Positions 10,937 to 22,811 of a DNA stretch of 64,000 nt are shown here, one piece after another. The stretch is from Carya illinoinensis. Lineage: Eukaryota; Streptophyta; Magnoliopsida; Fagales; Juglandaceae. A program made the translations under genes and the position numbers. The DNA lies in NCBI RefSeq assembly GCF_018687715.1, contig NC_056752.1:51864653-51928652 (forward strand), written 5' to 3'. How positions within the stretch are numbered: the stretch's first letter is position 1; every line of letters starts with the position of its first letter. A model generated the notes under the pieces. It ran no database searches, was not told where the DNA came from, and saw only the letters and a list, made by a program, of their open reading frames with translations.

Positions 10937-12442
10937 TCAGTTAGTTGGAGGCCTGTACTGTTGCATAAGCTGTTGCATTTGGAGTTGCATATCTCTCCTG
11001 AACTGTGCTTGTTCTTCTTCATGTTGTTTGAGGCGCATCTCCATGTCTCCTTGTCTCGCCAATTGAGCCTCTAACTCTTGTTGTTTTGCAACCAATTCTT
11101 CAATTCTACGATTCGCATTCTCTTGAGCTATAGAGGCAGACCCGGAAGAAGAGGAAGAGGGAGAAGGTTTTACACAGCAACCCAAACCCCTCAAATATCC
11201 TGAACGTTCACCTAGAACTTGTGTAAAAATCTCAACATCTGTATTTGAGGAATTTTGATCTGACGCAGATTCAGCACGCAGGGCAACCATTTTATCCTAC
11301 ACATAAGATAAAGAGTTAATATCATCATAAATATTCAAATATATTTATTTAAAACAAATTATAATACTTACATAATTTTCACGGGCATCAGGATGACTCC
11401 ACTCTCCATTACGATTAGTATGTGATGCAGCATATAATTTTGTCAGATCATAATTGGCATCTGAATCTTGCTATAATAAAGATTTGTTAAGATATAAAGT
11501 CATTATGATTGATATATTCAGTTAACTATATACAAATGAAAGAATAGCAATACTAATTTTTTAGAGAGGCGGTGGAAAGATCTTGAGTCTGCATGATGAG
11601 TAATCTTCAATTTTGATCTATTTGTTTTGTTTATAGAACTTCGCTCCTACATAAGAATTGAAAATATTAGAAAGCGAAATTAAAAATAGGACTAAAATAA
11701 TTAAATTAATTATACCTTATATGATGGATCCTCAAACATGTCACAAAGTTTTTCCCAATCAGAAGGTTGCACATCTTGAAAAGGATGTTGGCGTGCTTCT
11801 TCACTATTCTCAAACTTATTATAATGCTCATGACACCTCGCCTTATACTTGCGGAAAGCATTACTCATAAGCTCTTCCACAGTTTTACGCTCCTCTCTCC
11901 GACCAAAATTTAATTCGAAATCATCCTTACAGAAAAAAGTTTGGATAAAAATATTATCATTTATAATATTCTAACTTTAAAGTAAAATAAAATTATAAGT
12001 CCAATTAAATTTCATTTATTAAACATTACCAAACAACGCTTCTTGATAAGGTCCTTAACATCTTGGGGGACTTTCTTCCATGAACTTGTTGCCAAAGGTG
12101 CATAAGTTCGTGTAAGAGCACCCACATGCGATGCAAGCCAAGCTGCTGGTTGTCCTTCGCCTCCGGTATGTTCATCAAGAATGTTAACTTTGATCTTACC
12201 CACCTTACGATATTTTTCCAACGTCACGCCTCTCGTAGTGCCTCGACCTTGACGAGATTGTACTGTGAAGTCATCATGATATATAACATTATAATCAATT
12301 TTCTATTATAATCTTAATTAATAACTTTTATGACTATTAGAATTTTACCTTGTTCTGTAGAGTCAATCTCTAATGGTGAGTCTGAAGGAGAGCTAGGAAC
12401 AGGTGGAGATGGGTTGCGCACTTCCTTTCTCTTCGGAGGCAT
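10937..12442 (-). CDS. Transposase_24 / TNPA-like protein, copy A
   Basis: This is a six-exon gene on the minus strand: 12442-12349, 12262-12030, 11925-11716, 11646-11554, 11470-11372 and 11296-10937. All introns are GT..AG and frames join cleanly to 362 residues. The N-terminus is MPPKRKEV. The middle carries KYRKVGKIKVNI followed by VGALTRTYAPLATSSWKKVP, the signature of the plant Ptta/En/Spm family (Transposase_24). A SKLKITHHAGSRSF block and a glutamine-rich coiled coil near residues 302-358 follow. Family members are thought to bind element ends and assist the main transposase. It lies 75 bases beyond the end of the transposase frame on the same strand, so both may come from one alternatively spliced transcript, as in En/Spm. 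No disabling change was seen. Exon borders were read by eye and checked against copy B. Confidence 0.8.
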
Positions 12443-12741
12443 AATTTCAAAAGACTGATACAATATTCATTAAGTAAAATAGTGGTCATCATCACGTAAT
12501 GTGAAAATATAATTCGTCAATCACTATCTGTATCAGTATCATTTGACAATTCAGTCTCATCTTCTGTAGATACTTCAGATGAATCAACACTTTGCTCAAG
12601 TGTCGCATCAACAATTTCAGCCTCAATATCTTCTCTATTCAATGGAATCATCTCATACTGGCTCAAATCTACAAACAAATTAAAGACGGGCTGACTCTCT
12701 TGGTATGCTTCTTGAGTAGAGGCATCATCTTCTTCTTCATC

Positions 12742-15700
12742 TCACCCTTCTGCCTGAGGGATAACATCATATATATTTCTTGGAGCATATTTTTGTACTA
12801 CTCGCCATTGAGTTCCCAACTTCGGGTCATCTAAGTAGAATACTTGAGATGCTTGAGAAGCTAAAATAAATGGATCATCCTCGTACCATTTTCTTGATGT
12901 ATTAATACTCAAGAAATATTCATCATCACGGACTCCAGTTCGAGGATTGCTTAAATCCCACCAATCACACTTAAACAGATACACTGCAAGCTCCCCCAAA
13001 TATTTCATTTCAATTATATCAACAATCACTCCATAGAAATCAATATTTTCTCCATCATGACTTCCCTCAACTAGTACACCACTATTTTGTGTTTTCCTAT
13101 AATGATCTCGATCTATTGTGTGATACCTACTACCACGAGAAATACATGCAGAATATCTTGTAGCCCGTCTCGATGGTCCACGCGCTAATGCATACAATTC
13201 ATCTGATATATCGTTTGGATTATTGGCATGCATTTGTACAACCTACATATTAAGTAAAACGTCTATTATATCAATAAAAAAAACAATCAATATTTTCTAT
13301 TTGTATTAAATGAAGTGTCGCATATGTAATGTCATTACCCGTTGTTCAAACCATCTCGGAAACTCCTCTTCATGTTTCCGGTCTATATCATTTACTCCTA
13401 GTTCCTTGAGCATGTTAATATGATCACTGAAATTGATGATTACCATATGTATTTTATATTATTAGAATTTTGCGAAAGTAAATGAGCGAATACTAAATTA
13501 AGAAAAGATTAATACTTACTTCAAGTAAATCTCTATTTCAGGGCAATTGTTCAGCACGTACCACTGAGCTTTCTCAAACTCTCTTCCACATAAGTCATAA
13601 CCACGCACTGCACCAAGTGGACGTACTTGTTGGGAAAACACGGAAAACACATTTCGTTGTCTTGCTCTGTCAACGTCAAAGTTTCTTTCTGACCGATCAA
13701 ACCTAGTGTCAACTCCGTGGAAATATTTGGAACAGAATGTATGCCACTCATCATCAATATATGCTTCTGCAATTGATCCTTCTGGGCGAGCTTTATTACC
13801 AACTGTTCGTTTCAACTTCCCAAGAAATCGTTCAATGGGATACATCCATCTATACTGAACTGGTCTTGCAAGTCGAGCCTCACGTGGCAAATGGACGGCC
13901 AGGTGAACCATGACATCGAAAAATGACGGTGGGTAAATACTTTCTAGCTTACACAATATGATGAGAATTTCCCGTTCCATTCGATCCAAAGCTTCTACAT
14001 TTAATGTCTGTGCACATAAGTCTTTGAAAAATAAACCCAACTCAGTCAAAGCCACGCGCACGTCTTTAGTCAAGTACCCACGTATACCAATAGGCAAGAT
14101 ACGCTGTAAAAGGACATGACAATCATGACTTTTTAACCCAGTTATTTTCCAGTCATTTGTTCGCACACACCTTGTCAAATTCGAGGCATAACCATCCGGT
14201 AATTTAATTTTCATTATCCACTCACAAAAAGTAGCCCTTTCATTCCTTGACAATGTATACCACCCAATCGGCATGTAAACGGACGAACCATTTATTTGCA
14301 ACTGCATTTCCGGTCTTATTCCCAACCGCTTCAAATCCTTCCTTGAGTTTAATGTATCCTTCGTTTTTCCTTCGATTGACATCAATGTTCCCAATACGGA
14401 TTCACATATATTTTTTTCAATATGCATAACATCAAGATTGTGCCGTAATTTTAACTTTGACCAGTATGGAAGATCAAAAAATATACTCTTCTTAGTCCAA
14501 TTTAACTCAAATGTAGCTCGTTTTCTCTTTCGTTGTTTTTTACCAAATTCATTACAACCAACATCTACAAATTGTGCAAGTAAATCTTCACCAGACAAAT
14601 ATGGTGGAGGTTGGCCCCATTCAACAGTACCATCAAACATTTGTGAATTTCCCCGCCATTTATGATCACCAGGTAGAAATCGACGATGACCCATGAAACA
14701 TAATTTTCTCCCATAAGTGAGCCATTCAGATTTAGTATGTTTGTTACAAGTTGGACATGCCATTTTCCCCTTAGTACTCCAACCTGACAAGTTTCCATAT
14801 GCTGGAAAATCATTTATTGTCCATAAAACGGCAGCATGCATCTTGAACGACTTGCCTGTTGATGAATCAAATGTGACAACCCCATTCTCCCACAAATCTT
14901 TCAATTCTGCAATCAATGGCTGTAAGTGTATGTCTATATCATTTCCCGGCGATCTCGGACCTGGAATGAGCAAACTCATCATGAAATATGGATCTTTCAT
15001 ACACTTCCACGGTGGTAGATTATACAGCATAAGTACGATTGGCCAAGTACTGTGACTAGTACTCATGTTCCCAAACGGATTAAATCCATCTGTTGCCACC
15101 CCAAGTCTCACATTACGTGGTTCTTCTGCAAACCATGTATGCTCCTTATCAAATTCCTTCCACACCTGAGAGTCAGCAGGATGTGATAAAATATCATCGT
15201 TTCTAACTCTGGCTGATGAGTGCCATATCATGTCTGCAGCTGTTGCACGTGACATATATAATCGTTGTAATCTAGGTGTCAATGGAAAGTGGCGTACTAC
15301 CTTTTGCGGCACATTTTGTTTGTCAGATGTCCATCTTGACTCGTGGCATATGGGACATTCGTTCAACTGCTCATTCTCTTGCCAAAATAATATGCAGTCA
15401 TTCTTACATGCATATATTACGTTGTAATCAAATCCAAGTCCTCGTTTCAATTTTTTTGCTTCATAGAAGTTACGAGGAAATGTATTATCTGATGGCAGTG
15501 CCTCCTTAAACAACTCGAGTAACATATTGACAGCCTTAATTGATAATCGGCACATTGATTTTATGTGTAGCAGTCTTACGGTAAATGACAACTTACTGTG
15601 TCTTCTGCATCCTGGATATAGCTCACGTTGTGACTCATTCCACAATCGTGCAAAAGTATTATGACCCCCATCATTTGAACTTGATGTGTCCGTGCCACCT

Positions 15701-16077
15701 TCATTCATAAACATTCCCGCACCGATGTCACCTAACATTTCTTCCATATCCTCATCATACTCATCTCCAACAACATCTGGTTGTACATCTTCATCGATAG
15801 CTTCTTCTTCATGTGGAGCATCGAATGAAGTTGGATATGGTTCCCCGTGTAAGACCCAATCAGTATAACCCTTGTCAATACCTTTTACAAACAGATGCTC
15901 TCTCACCAAGTCTATCTTATGAGAGCGCAAATTCCTACATTCTTTACATGGGCATCTAATACGTCCATCACTATCACATGTACCCAATGCAAACTCTAAG
16001 AATTTCTTAACACCTTCAGCATATACGTTGTAATTCTGACCCAAACGATCGCTAACTCGCATCCAACTCTTATCCAT
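12742..16077 (-). CDS. TNP2-type CACTA transposase, copy A, C-terminally truncated
   Basis: Exons 16077-13520, 13426-13339 and 13242-12742 join in frame to 1048 residues. I chose MDKSW as start because the family begins there. Domains in order: Transpos_assoc (about 3-80, with CPC..C near residue 42), Transposase_21 (about 190-560, with CPICHESRW, TDGFNPFG and LDVMHIEKN, whose Asp is a conserved acidic position), DUF4218 (about 715-830, PPSFFDVMVHL) and DUF4216 (about 935-1020, GVIVDI..CDWWD). The enzyme would cut and paste the element at its CACTA ends. At 12744-12742 there is TGA where copy B has CGA, which removes the last 75 residues, an Asp/Glu-rich tail. The catalytic region looks intact, so function is uncertain. 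Confidence 0.88.
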
Positions 16078-16754
16078 GCTGACTATCTTCATTATAAACA
16101 ATCACGTGTGCATCAACAAACAAGCAAGCGCAAATTCAATCAAGGAGTATGCCACCTTACACCGGGTAGTTGGTCCTATCCCATTCGGAATTGTAAGATC
16201 ATAGTCGCAAACCTATCCTCTATAATCTGTCACGCCCAACAAAATTTCGGCAGCATCTCCCCATAGTTCTCCAAATATGCTCATCTGGTTGTGTGCACCG
16301 ACTTATCCATCGTCGATACAACATCACCGAAACTGCATATCCGGAGAACAAGGGATAAATCTGCCAAAATCTTAATGCTGGACGTATAACAGATATAGAT
16401 CGATAGTTTGCGAGAATGATCTTACAATTCCAAACTGTCCACTCTGGACAATTCAAGAGTTATCAATCTTTCAATTAAGGTGGATTGATAACTCTCGAAC
16501 GGGTCTAAGGCTAATATTGATGAACAAGCAATATAAGATATACCAATATTTAACATGTATCAAACAAATAATTCAACATCATAAATAATTAAGTTTTGTA
16601 ACAAATCTTAGATGATTTGTAATTTAATTCATTCTGATTTGATTATTTGAATCTTTTAAGTATTTAAGTATTATTAAATGTAGATTATAATTAATTAATT
16701 TTTAATTACACTCCTGCATTTAAAATGATAATTATTTTAACACTGCCCAAGAAA

Positions 16755-17525
16755 TCGTTCAAACGGTGCTCGTCACCGTTCGATCTAATATATTAAGTTC
16801 GAACGAAACACGAATACCGTTCGAACCATTCGGAATACCGTTCGAACGGTACACGAATACCGTTCGAACGAATTACTTCCAGAAATCACTCATCTTCAAC
16901 CTCCGAAAATCCCAAAATTTATAGTCCATATTACATCAAAAGATAGCAAACTATATGACGAACTCATGTAAGCAAACGAAAACACTTATATAAAAATTAA
17001 AATGAGGTCAAATTTAAGGAGAATACTTGATTTGGAGAGATAAAGCGGAAAATCCACCAAACGGTAAAAACTCTTCACCAAACGGTAAAAACAACCTCTT
17101 AATCCGAAAATATAAGAGATTGATAGGAGTTAGTAATATTTGAGGGCTATATTAAAGAATAATGGCGTTGGTTGGAACAAAATGAGCGTGGGAGTGATGC
17201 TCGGTCGACTGGAACGAGTGCGAGATTGTGAGGTTCTGTCGTGTAAATGTAGAACAAAAATGTTCGAACGGTGTTTAATGAACGTTCGAACGTCAAATCG
17301 ACTAGTGGGAAAAATTTCCCCCGCTAATTTAACGTTCGAACGTGAAAATTGGCGTTCGAACGTTTTTGTTAAACGTTGGAACGGTTATATTAGACCGTTC
17401 AAACGTCAAATCGATTAGCGGGAAACATTTCCCCCCCTAATTTAACGTTCGAACGTTAATATATACGTTCGAACGTATTATTAAACGTTTGAACGCCAAT
17501 AGTAAACCGTTCAAACGTTTAAGTT
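16755..17525. repeat. Palindrome array upstream of the transposase, copy A
   Basis: Exact CGTTCGAACG palindromes lie at 16839, 16861, 17283, 17333, 17353, 17446 and 17466, with about as many single-base variants. Part of the array is built from repeats of a unit containing tcaaatcg..agcgggaaa..ttcccc..taattta. It occupies the 5' flank of the transposase gene, so a regulatory role is plausible. The equivalent in copy B is 43650-44380. Confidence 0.8.
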
Positions 17526-17559
17526 ATATTGTTGCATAAAGTATTTTTTTTGCACTATA

Positions 17560-18240
17560 CCTTTAAATATAATAATTTCTAAATGTACTATAGTTTAGAG
17601 CCATAGTAATATAACTATATAATATATAATCAAACATATATTATATAGTTTAGTAACATATATAGTATAAAATATCATATTACATCTAATATTATAGTCA
17701 AGTACTACATATATTAACCTATTATATATAACATATATATGGTATCATAGCATAGGGTTATATGTATCACATGCATATATATATAATGTTTATTTCTATA
17801 ATATTAATAGTAGATATTTAATAATAGAATATCTACTATTAATATATATAGTGTCATCTATACTAGTATATATATGTGATACTAGTTAATATCACATATA
17901 ATATATATGTTATATAAATACATGAACATAGCTTCATGTATATAGTAGTCTATATTATATTAATTATACTATATAATATAACTTATACTATATACTATAT
18001 AATATTCAATAGTATAATATATTTTAGTACTAAATATAATATAATATATACTATATATATAAAAAATTATATATATAATACATAGTGTTTAATAATATAT
18101 AAGTGCATTAAATATATTGCATTTAATATATTTAACAATTAAAATATATTATAATTGAATTAATTATTATATTTAATATAATTAATACCGAATATTACAT
18201 TTAAATATTATTTATTATCATGAAAACCGATTAATTAGGG
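17560..18240. other. AT-only spacer with stem-loop, copy A
   Basis: About 680 bases are almost pure A/T and rich in short inverted repeats. The best is a perfect 16-bp stem (17803-17818 and 17828-17843) with a 9-base loop. The spacer separates the divergently transcribed genes and is conserved at 43050-43640 in copy B. No ORF. Confidence 0.75.
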
Positions 18241-18263
18241 ATGGATATTAATATTCAGTTAAT

Positions 18264-19017
18264 GCGTTCGAACGGTATAACTTACCGTTCGAACGGCACT
18301 GCATATATAAGCCCATCCCGACGTCATTTTCACGCATTTCCTCCGTTCTAAGCCTCCAAACCGTCGATCTCCGCCGTTGAACGCCGTCTTCGCCGCTGTC
18401 AACAGTGCCCACTCGAAGCCCCTACCTCTAACAACCGGTATTTTTCATTTTTAAAGCATTTTACCGTTTAGATTTAGGTTTTTGATAGATTAATTGTTTA
18501 AGTTAGGGTAAACCGATTTATACATCAAAATAATCGGTAGATTTGCATAAATCCATGTTAGGAACGTTTATTTAGGTTTCTATTGCATTTATTTTGGTGT
18601 AAAATCCAGGGAATCGAAGGATTCCATGGATTTCAATGGCTGAGTCGACTCGACCTGGAATCCCGATCGACACAAATATCGTTCGAACGCTATGCGTAGC
18701 GTTCGAACGATATAACTTAACGGTCGAACGGTTTGTCTGAAACCGTTCGACCGTTACAGTAAACGTTCGAACGATTTAGCTTAACGGTCGAACGGTTTGT
18801 CTTTAACCGTTCGACCGTTACAGTAAACGTTCGAACGGTAATTAATATTATATTTATATTATTAATATTGATATTGAGAAATATATTTATTGTTGATAAT
18901 GTTGTTCAGAATATCAAATATTATTAAATTGCTGTTTGTTTCAAACTACTGTAAATTGTTCTTTATTGTATTTTTCTTGTTAATGTTATATATCTAGTTT
19001 GTAATTATAAATTTCAG
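18264..19017 (+). promoter_or_regulatory. Promoter, leader exon and leader intron of the 402-residue gene, copy A
   Basis: Two exact palindromes (18265, 18286) flank the site just before a TATATAA box at 18303-18309. A leader exon would then run to 18437, where accg/gtattttt is a good donor. The acceptor atttcag ends at 19017, ten bases before ATG 19028. The intron carries four more exact palindromes (18680, 18700, 18764, 18828) and two tandem 64-bp units at 18716-18840. TATA position and intron are inferred from sequence and from conservation in copies B and C. Confidence 0.65.
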
Positions 19018-19027
19018 GTTGATTATA

Positions 19028-20236
19028 ATGTCTACTTCTAGACCGGCACGTAAGCGACGCAATCTTGGTGAGAGTAGTAGTGGTCCAGTTCGGGAGAGGA
19101 CAGTTTCACTGGAGCAACCAGTGAAGATTTCTGATTTCCAGAGTCTTCTCTGGGAGGGTCATTCATTGCCCTCAATATTCAGTGATCGTGGTTGGGGACC
19201 TATCTTGGATGAACGGGAGGAAGCATGGGAGCCAGTCTCCTACATTGACATTGTTGCTGAGTTCTATAGAGAACTCGGCAGTGCCAGCGCAGATGATTCT
19301 GGGGCCTACAGTATCACTGTCCGAGGAGTACCCGTTGTATTTTCACAAGATGGACTTGCTGAGCATCTCGGTATTCCTAGGCTGCCAGATGCATATCCGA
19401 ATGTGGTGCCTAGAGAGACTGATCCTTCAGTTGAGGCGGAGACAGCTGAGGAGGAGGCATCAGTTTATACTGATGAGGTCGATACCCTTGCTGATCACGA
19501 GGTGAGGGATTTGGTTGTCGGTCCAGATGCTCCACCGTATGACGGGACGAAGAGCATCAAACAGGCAGATTTATCTTCTTTCTTTAAGATATTAAATTTG
19601 ATAATTGCCAATAACATTGACCCTCGGCAGCACAAGACAGAAGTTGGCATTGATCGGACGAAATTTATGATACGGGTCGCTCGTGGCATTCCTATCGACT
19701 TGGTGGGGTATATATTCGATAGGATTCGATCAGAATCTCGGTACATTTCGATGGATATACTACCATTCGGAGTCCTGATCACCCGATATCTACTATGTGC
19801 TGGTGTTGTGCCAGATGTTGCTGAGCGTAAACGGGAGCCGATGGGATCGATAAACAGCACCACCCTCTCACGCAGCACGGGACACTTGAGACTGCGTTTT
19901 CGTGCACATGTTCCAGAACCAGTTGATCCTCACGGAGATGCACAGCCGGGAGATCATGGAGTCTCAGCTGCAGCTGCAGAGACATCTACACGGGCCGAGG
20001 CATCAGTCCACAGTGTTACTCATGAGGAGATGGCTGACATAGTGCGTGCAGCAATCAGCGAGCAGACATCAGCAGTGATCGATGCAGTGCGTATGGAGAT
20101 CCATTCTGCTGTGTCTGAGCTTCGTACAGAGTTTGCTGCCATGTCTGCGACTCAGGTCACCATCAGTACTCGACTGACACAAATAGAGGAACGTATAGCT
20201 GCAGTCGAGGAAGTGTGCAAAGACTTGGGGTCTTAA
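19028..20236 (+). CDS. 402-residue CACTA accessory protein, copy A
   Basis: This single open coding exon runs from ATG 19028; an upstream TTG in the same frame is not a credible start. The N-terminus is basic (RPARKRR, residues 5-11), a possible nuclear signal. A globular region follows with WGPIL and, at residues 98-122, VRGVPVVFSQDGLAEHLGIP. This pattern resembles the putative plant transposon protein domain found in many dicot repeats. Residues about 330-402 are heptad-like and should form a coiled coil. It runs opposite to the transposase and is not a classical TNPA or TNPD. Function is unknown. Conservation in three copies argues that it is maintained or was spread recently. Confidence 0.8.
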   Translation: MSTSRPARKRRNLGESSSGPVRERTVSLEQPVKISDFQSLLWEGHSLPSIFSDRGWGPILDEREEAWEPVSYIDIVAEFYRELGSASADDSGAYSITVRGVPVVFSQDGLAEHLGIPRLPDAYPNVVPRETDPSVEAETAEEEASVYTDEVDTLADHEVRDLVVGPDAPPYDGTKSIKQADLSSFFKILNLIIANNIDPRQHKTEVGIDRTKFMIRVARGIPIDLVGYIFDRIRSESRYISMDILPFGVLITRYLLCAGVVPDVAERKREPMGSINSTTLSRSTGHLRLRFRAHVPEPVDPHGDAQPGDHGVSAAAAETSTRAEASVHSVTHEEMADIVRAAISEQTSAVIDAVRMEIHSAVSELRTEFAAMSATQVTISTRLTQIEERIAAVEEVCKDLGS

Positions 20237-20454
20237 TTACTTTATGATAAATTTTATTTATTTATTTCCTGTTTTTTGTATGGACAATATTTTGTGTTTT
20301 GTAAATTCAGTATTTAAGTTATATGAAATAGTATTGTTTTATATTTTCTAAACTAATTCTTAATTTAGATTATTCATATTATTTAATTAACCAATTTTTT
20401 ATAATTACTAGTTAATCTAAATATAATTTGGCAAAAAACTTAAAAAATTAAAAC

Positions 20455-20700
20455 TCTGTCACCGTTCGACCGATTAAAATAACGTTTGAACGGTGAATAT
20501 GCATCATTCGAACGGTTAATATTAACCGTTCGAACGGTTTATCTATTTCCCTCCAAAATATTTTTGCCTATCGCGCCAATATTACGTTCAAACGGTAAAA
20601 ATTAAACGTTCGAAGGGTTAATCATTAACGGTCGAACGGTTAACTTATTTGGGACAAAAATTTTCATCCCTAAGAATACCGTTCGAACGCGTTCGAACAG
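20455..20700. repeat. Right subterminal palindrome array, copy A
   Basis: Exact CGTTCGAACG lies at 20527 and 20680, the second overlapping a further variant to give CGTTCGAACGCGTTCGAAC. Variants such as CGTTTGAACG and CGGTCGAACG fill the rest. The double site sits about 134 bases from the terminus and recurs in copies B and C. Confidence 0.8.
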
Positions 20701-20826
20701 TTTGGCATAACCGTCGTCATTTTGGAATGAAATTCAAATTTCGTTCCAAAATCCCACTTTTTGGGACGATTTCCATTTCGTCCCAAAGTAATTTCGTCCA
20801 AAAAAATATTTTTTGTTGTAGTGTGG

Positions 20827-22530
20827 GTTGGCAATTGGGATGGGATACAAGATTTTTATATCATCATTATAATTTTTTAAAATTTTTACATAAAATATAA
20901 TAAATAAATTATTTTTATTTTAAATTTCAATTCAAATTTTTTAAATTTTAAAATAATAATTATATTAAAAAATAATATTTTAAACTTTCATCTAAAATAA
21001 AAAATTCTTATTTCACTATATCCAAACCTACTAGATGCTCTTTAGAGTATAGCATAAATGTGGTTATGAGTCCATTTTTCACCAAACTCTAATAGTGATG
21101 TTGACTACTTAATTATTTCCTTTTGGGATATAGTATAGTTGTTGACTAGGTTTTCTTTAGTGCTGACACCCATATATCTATATTACATGTTTCTTCTTTT
21201 CTTTTCTTGATCTCCATTGCAGACTACAGAGCATTCGCATAAGTGTCCATGAAGTACTGTTTCTTTTGATCATCTATACATTGGAATGGCTTAATTAATG
21301 ACTCATCTTATTCTTATATCATGCACTAGCACTTTTTGATGCAGCTAGAACTCTCGCACTTCAATGGAGACGACTTTGATAATTGGCATGCTTCTGATCT
21401 TCCATTGCGATCGAGGCACTGATCCTCTTCTCCACATGCAAGTTATGAATGGTTCCATCACTTCCATTGGTATGACATGAAAAGGCCTCTTTAGACAGCT
21501 TTAGAGTATGAAAAAGTTGGAATATTTATCGAAACGTTCCAAAACTTTACTCTGCCCTTCACAATAATGTGATTCTGGAATGTGCTCTAAAATTATCAAT
21601 ATATCGTCCAATTCAAAGATCTACCTTTGAGGTACCTCTATGATACTACTTTGAGGGAGCTAGCCAATCTCTTTATTATGAACCCAAAACAAAAAAAGAG
21701 AGAAAAAAATCCATACGCGCGTAGTTCTGGACACTCACTAAAGTGAGTGGAATTAAAGAATTTACCCTTCGATCGAGAGAGCTAGGCCTCCTTTTACTGG
21801 TGGAGATAATTTGAATAAAAAGAAGAGGTTAATTAGTTATCCTGGGTAATTGCACTAATTCATCTATCCAAAATGCAGCATGCGGTCCGATCGAGGGCAT
21901 ACAAAAAGTTTATTTCGAGATTCTTCTAGCTCTGCTTGTCCGCGGGCTCACCATTTAGTTGATTGCTGTCGATACATCTTTGTGAAACATATTTTCAACG
22001 TCAGTGGGGTTATCCATGCACTACATCGCATTATTCATTTAAGTTAGCAATGTATTGACCCCACAACTTGTCATGATCAAGATTCCCATTCGCACAATAT
22101 ATCCAGGCCGGTATAACGCTATCCATGTTATATTGCATGCATGCATGCATGGATTCATATTAAAGATCAGCACGTACACTATATATAAGTGGTGCATGCC
22201 TTCCCCGTCATGTGAGGAACAAGACATGTACGTACCTTCCCCGCAATCGAGTGTCCACTGTTTAGTTTGTTTGTTTGCGTTTTATTTTACTTCATTTTTA
22301 TTTTCCTTTCCTTCCTTACGTAAGTTATTGGTGAAGAGAACTGAACTATGATTTGGATTGGTCATAAATTTCGTAGGTTAATTATGCATTTTAAATATAG
22401 AATACGGTAGTTGTTCAAATTGAGACCTATCAACGGCACACATGCATGAGCGTACATGTGCCCACCTCCCTGCACGTGCGAGACGCTTAGCTGCCGCACC
22501 CCCATCCCTCAGGCTCAGAATCCATCATAA
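20827..22530. other. Intergenic, upstream of MYB gene 1
   Basis: The 20870-21035 stretch matches the AT-rich Tourist-like MITE family M1 (core ttataattttttaaaatttt..aaacttt..ctaaaata). Beyond it I see no gene, only scattered catgcatg repeats (22136-22151) and AT-rich DNA. The distal MYB promoter should lie here. Confidence 0.5.
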
Positions 22531-22647
22531 ACCATGCAGCTCTCACAGGGCGCGCGATTCTGAAACATTATAGTCCTTTAACCACATATCCTAATAGAGC
22601 AATCGACCAAGATTTACATACAATAATCGGTTTCTCTGCTATATATC
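22531..22647 (+). promoter_or_regulatory. Candidate promoter of MYB gene 1
   Basis: A block reading accatgcagctctcacaggg (22531-22550) recurs with one change 297 bases upstream of MYB gene 2. A TATATAT stretch at 22640-22646 is a plausible TATA box. The catgca core is an RY-type element. The block is conserved between paralogues whose flanks have otherwise diverged. Confidence 0.5.
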
Positions 22648-22811
22648 TACTTTTCTCAGTTGTCACGCTTTGTACTCCAGGGCTAGAGCCTCGATCCCTT
22701 TCTTTTATTCTGCATTTCTATTTCTTTGTTCTCGCTGTTCTAGCTCGGTAAGACCCTGCAGTTTTGAGATTGTTCCGCCACTGTCTGCATTACTCATTTA
22801 GAGAAAGGGGG

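Larger units (their letters stand above)
10199..20823 (-). mobile_element. CACTA transposon copy A, 10,625 bp
   Basis: The left end reads CACTACAACAAAAAAT and the right end is its inverse, ending TTTTTTGTTGTAGTG. A 3-bp TGG target duplication sits at 10196-10198 and 20824-20826, as expected for the CACTA (En/Spm) superfamily. The strand given is that of the transposase. It holds a TNPA-like gene and a TNP2 gene (both minus) and a divergent 402-residue gene (plus). Arrays of a CGTTCGAACG palindrome lie inside both ends. Near-identity with copy B implies recent activity. The transposase has a premature stop, so A is probably not fully autonomous. Confidence 0.95.

Noticed and set aside
14247..15868. 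Plus-strand ORFs opposite transposase A, and their mirror images in copy B
   Set aside because: These are shadows of the transposase coding strand.
12742..16101. Two or more separate transposase genes per CACTA copy
   Set aside because: The ORFs join through two short GT..AG introns in correct phase and give the known TNP2 domain order, so one spliced gene is the better reading.
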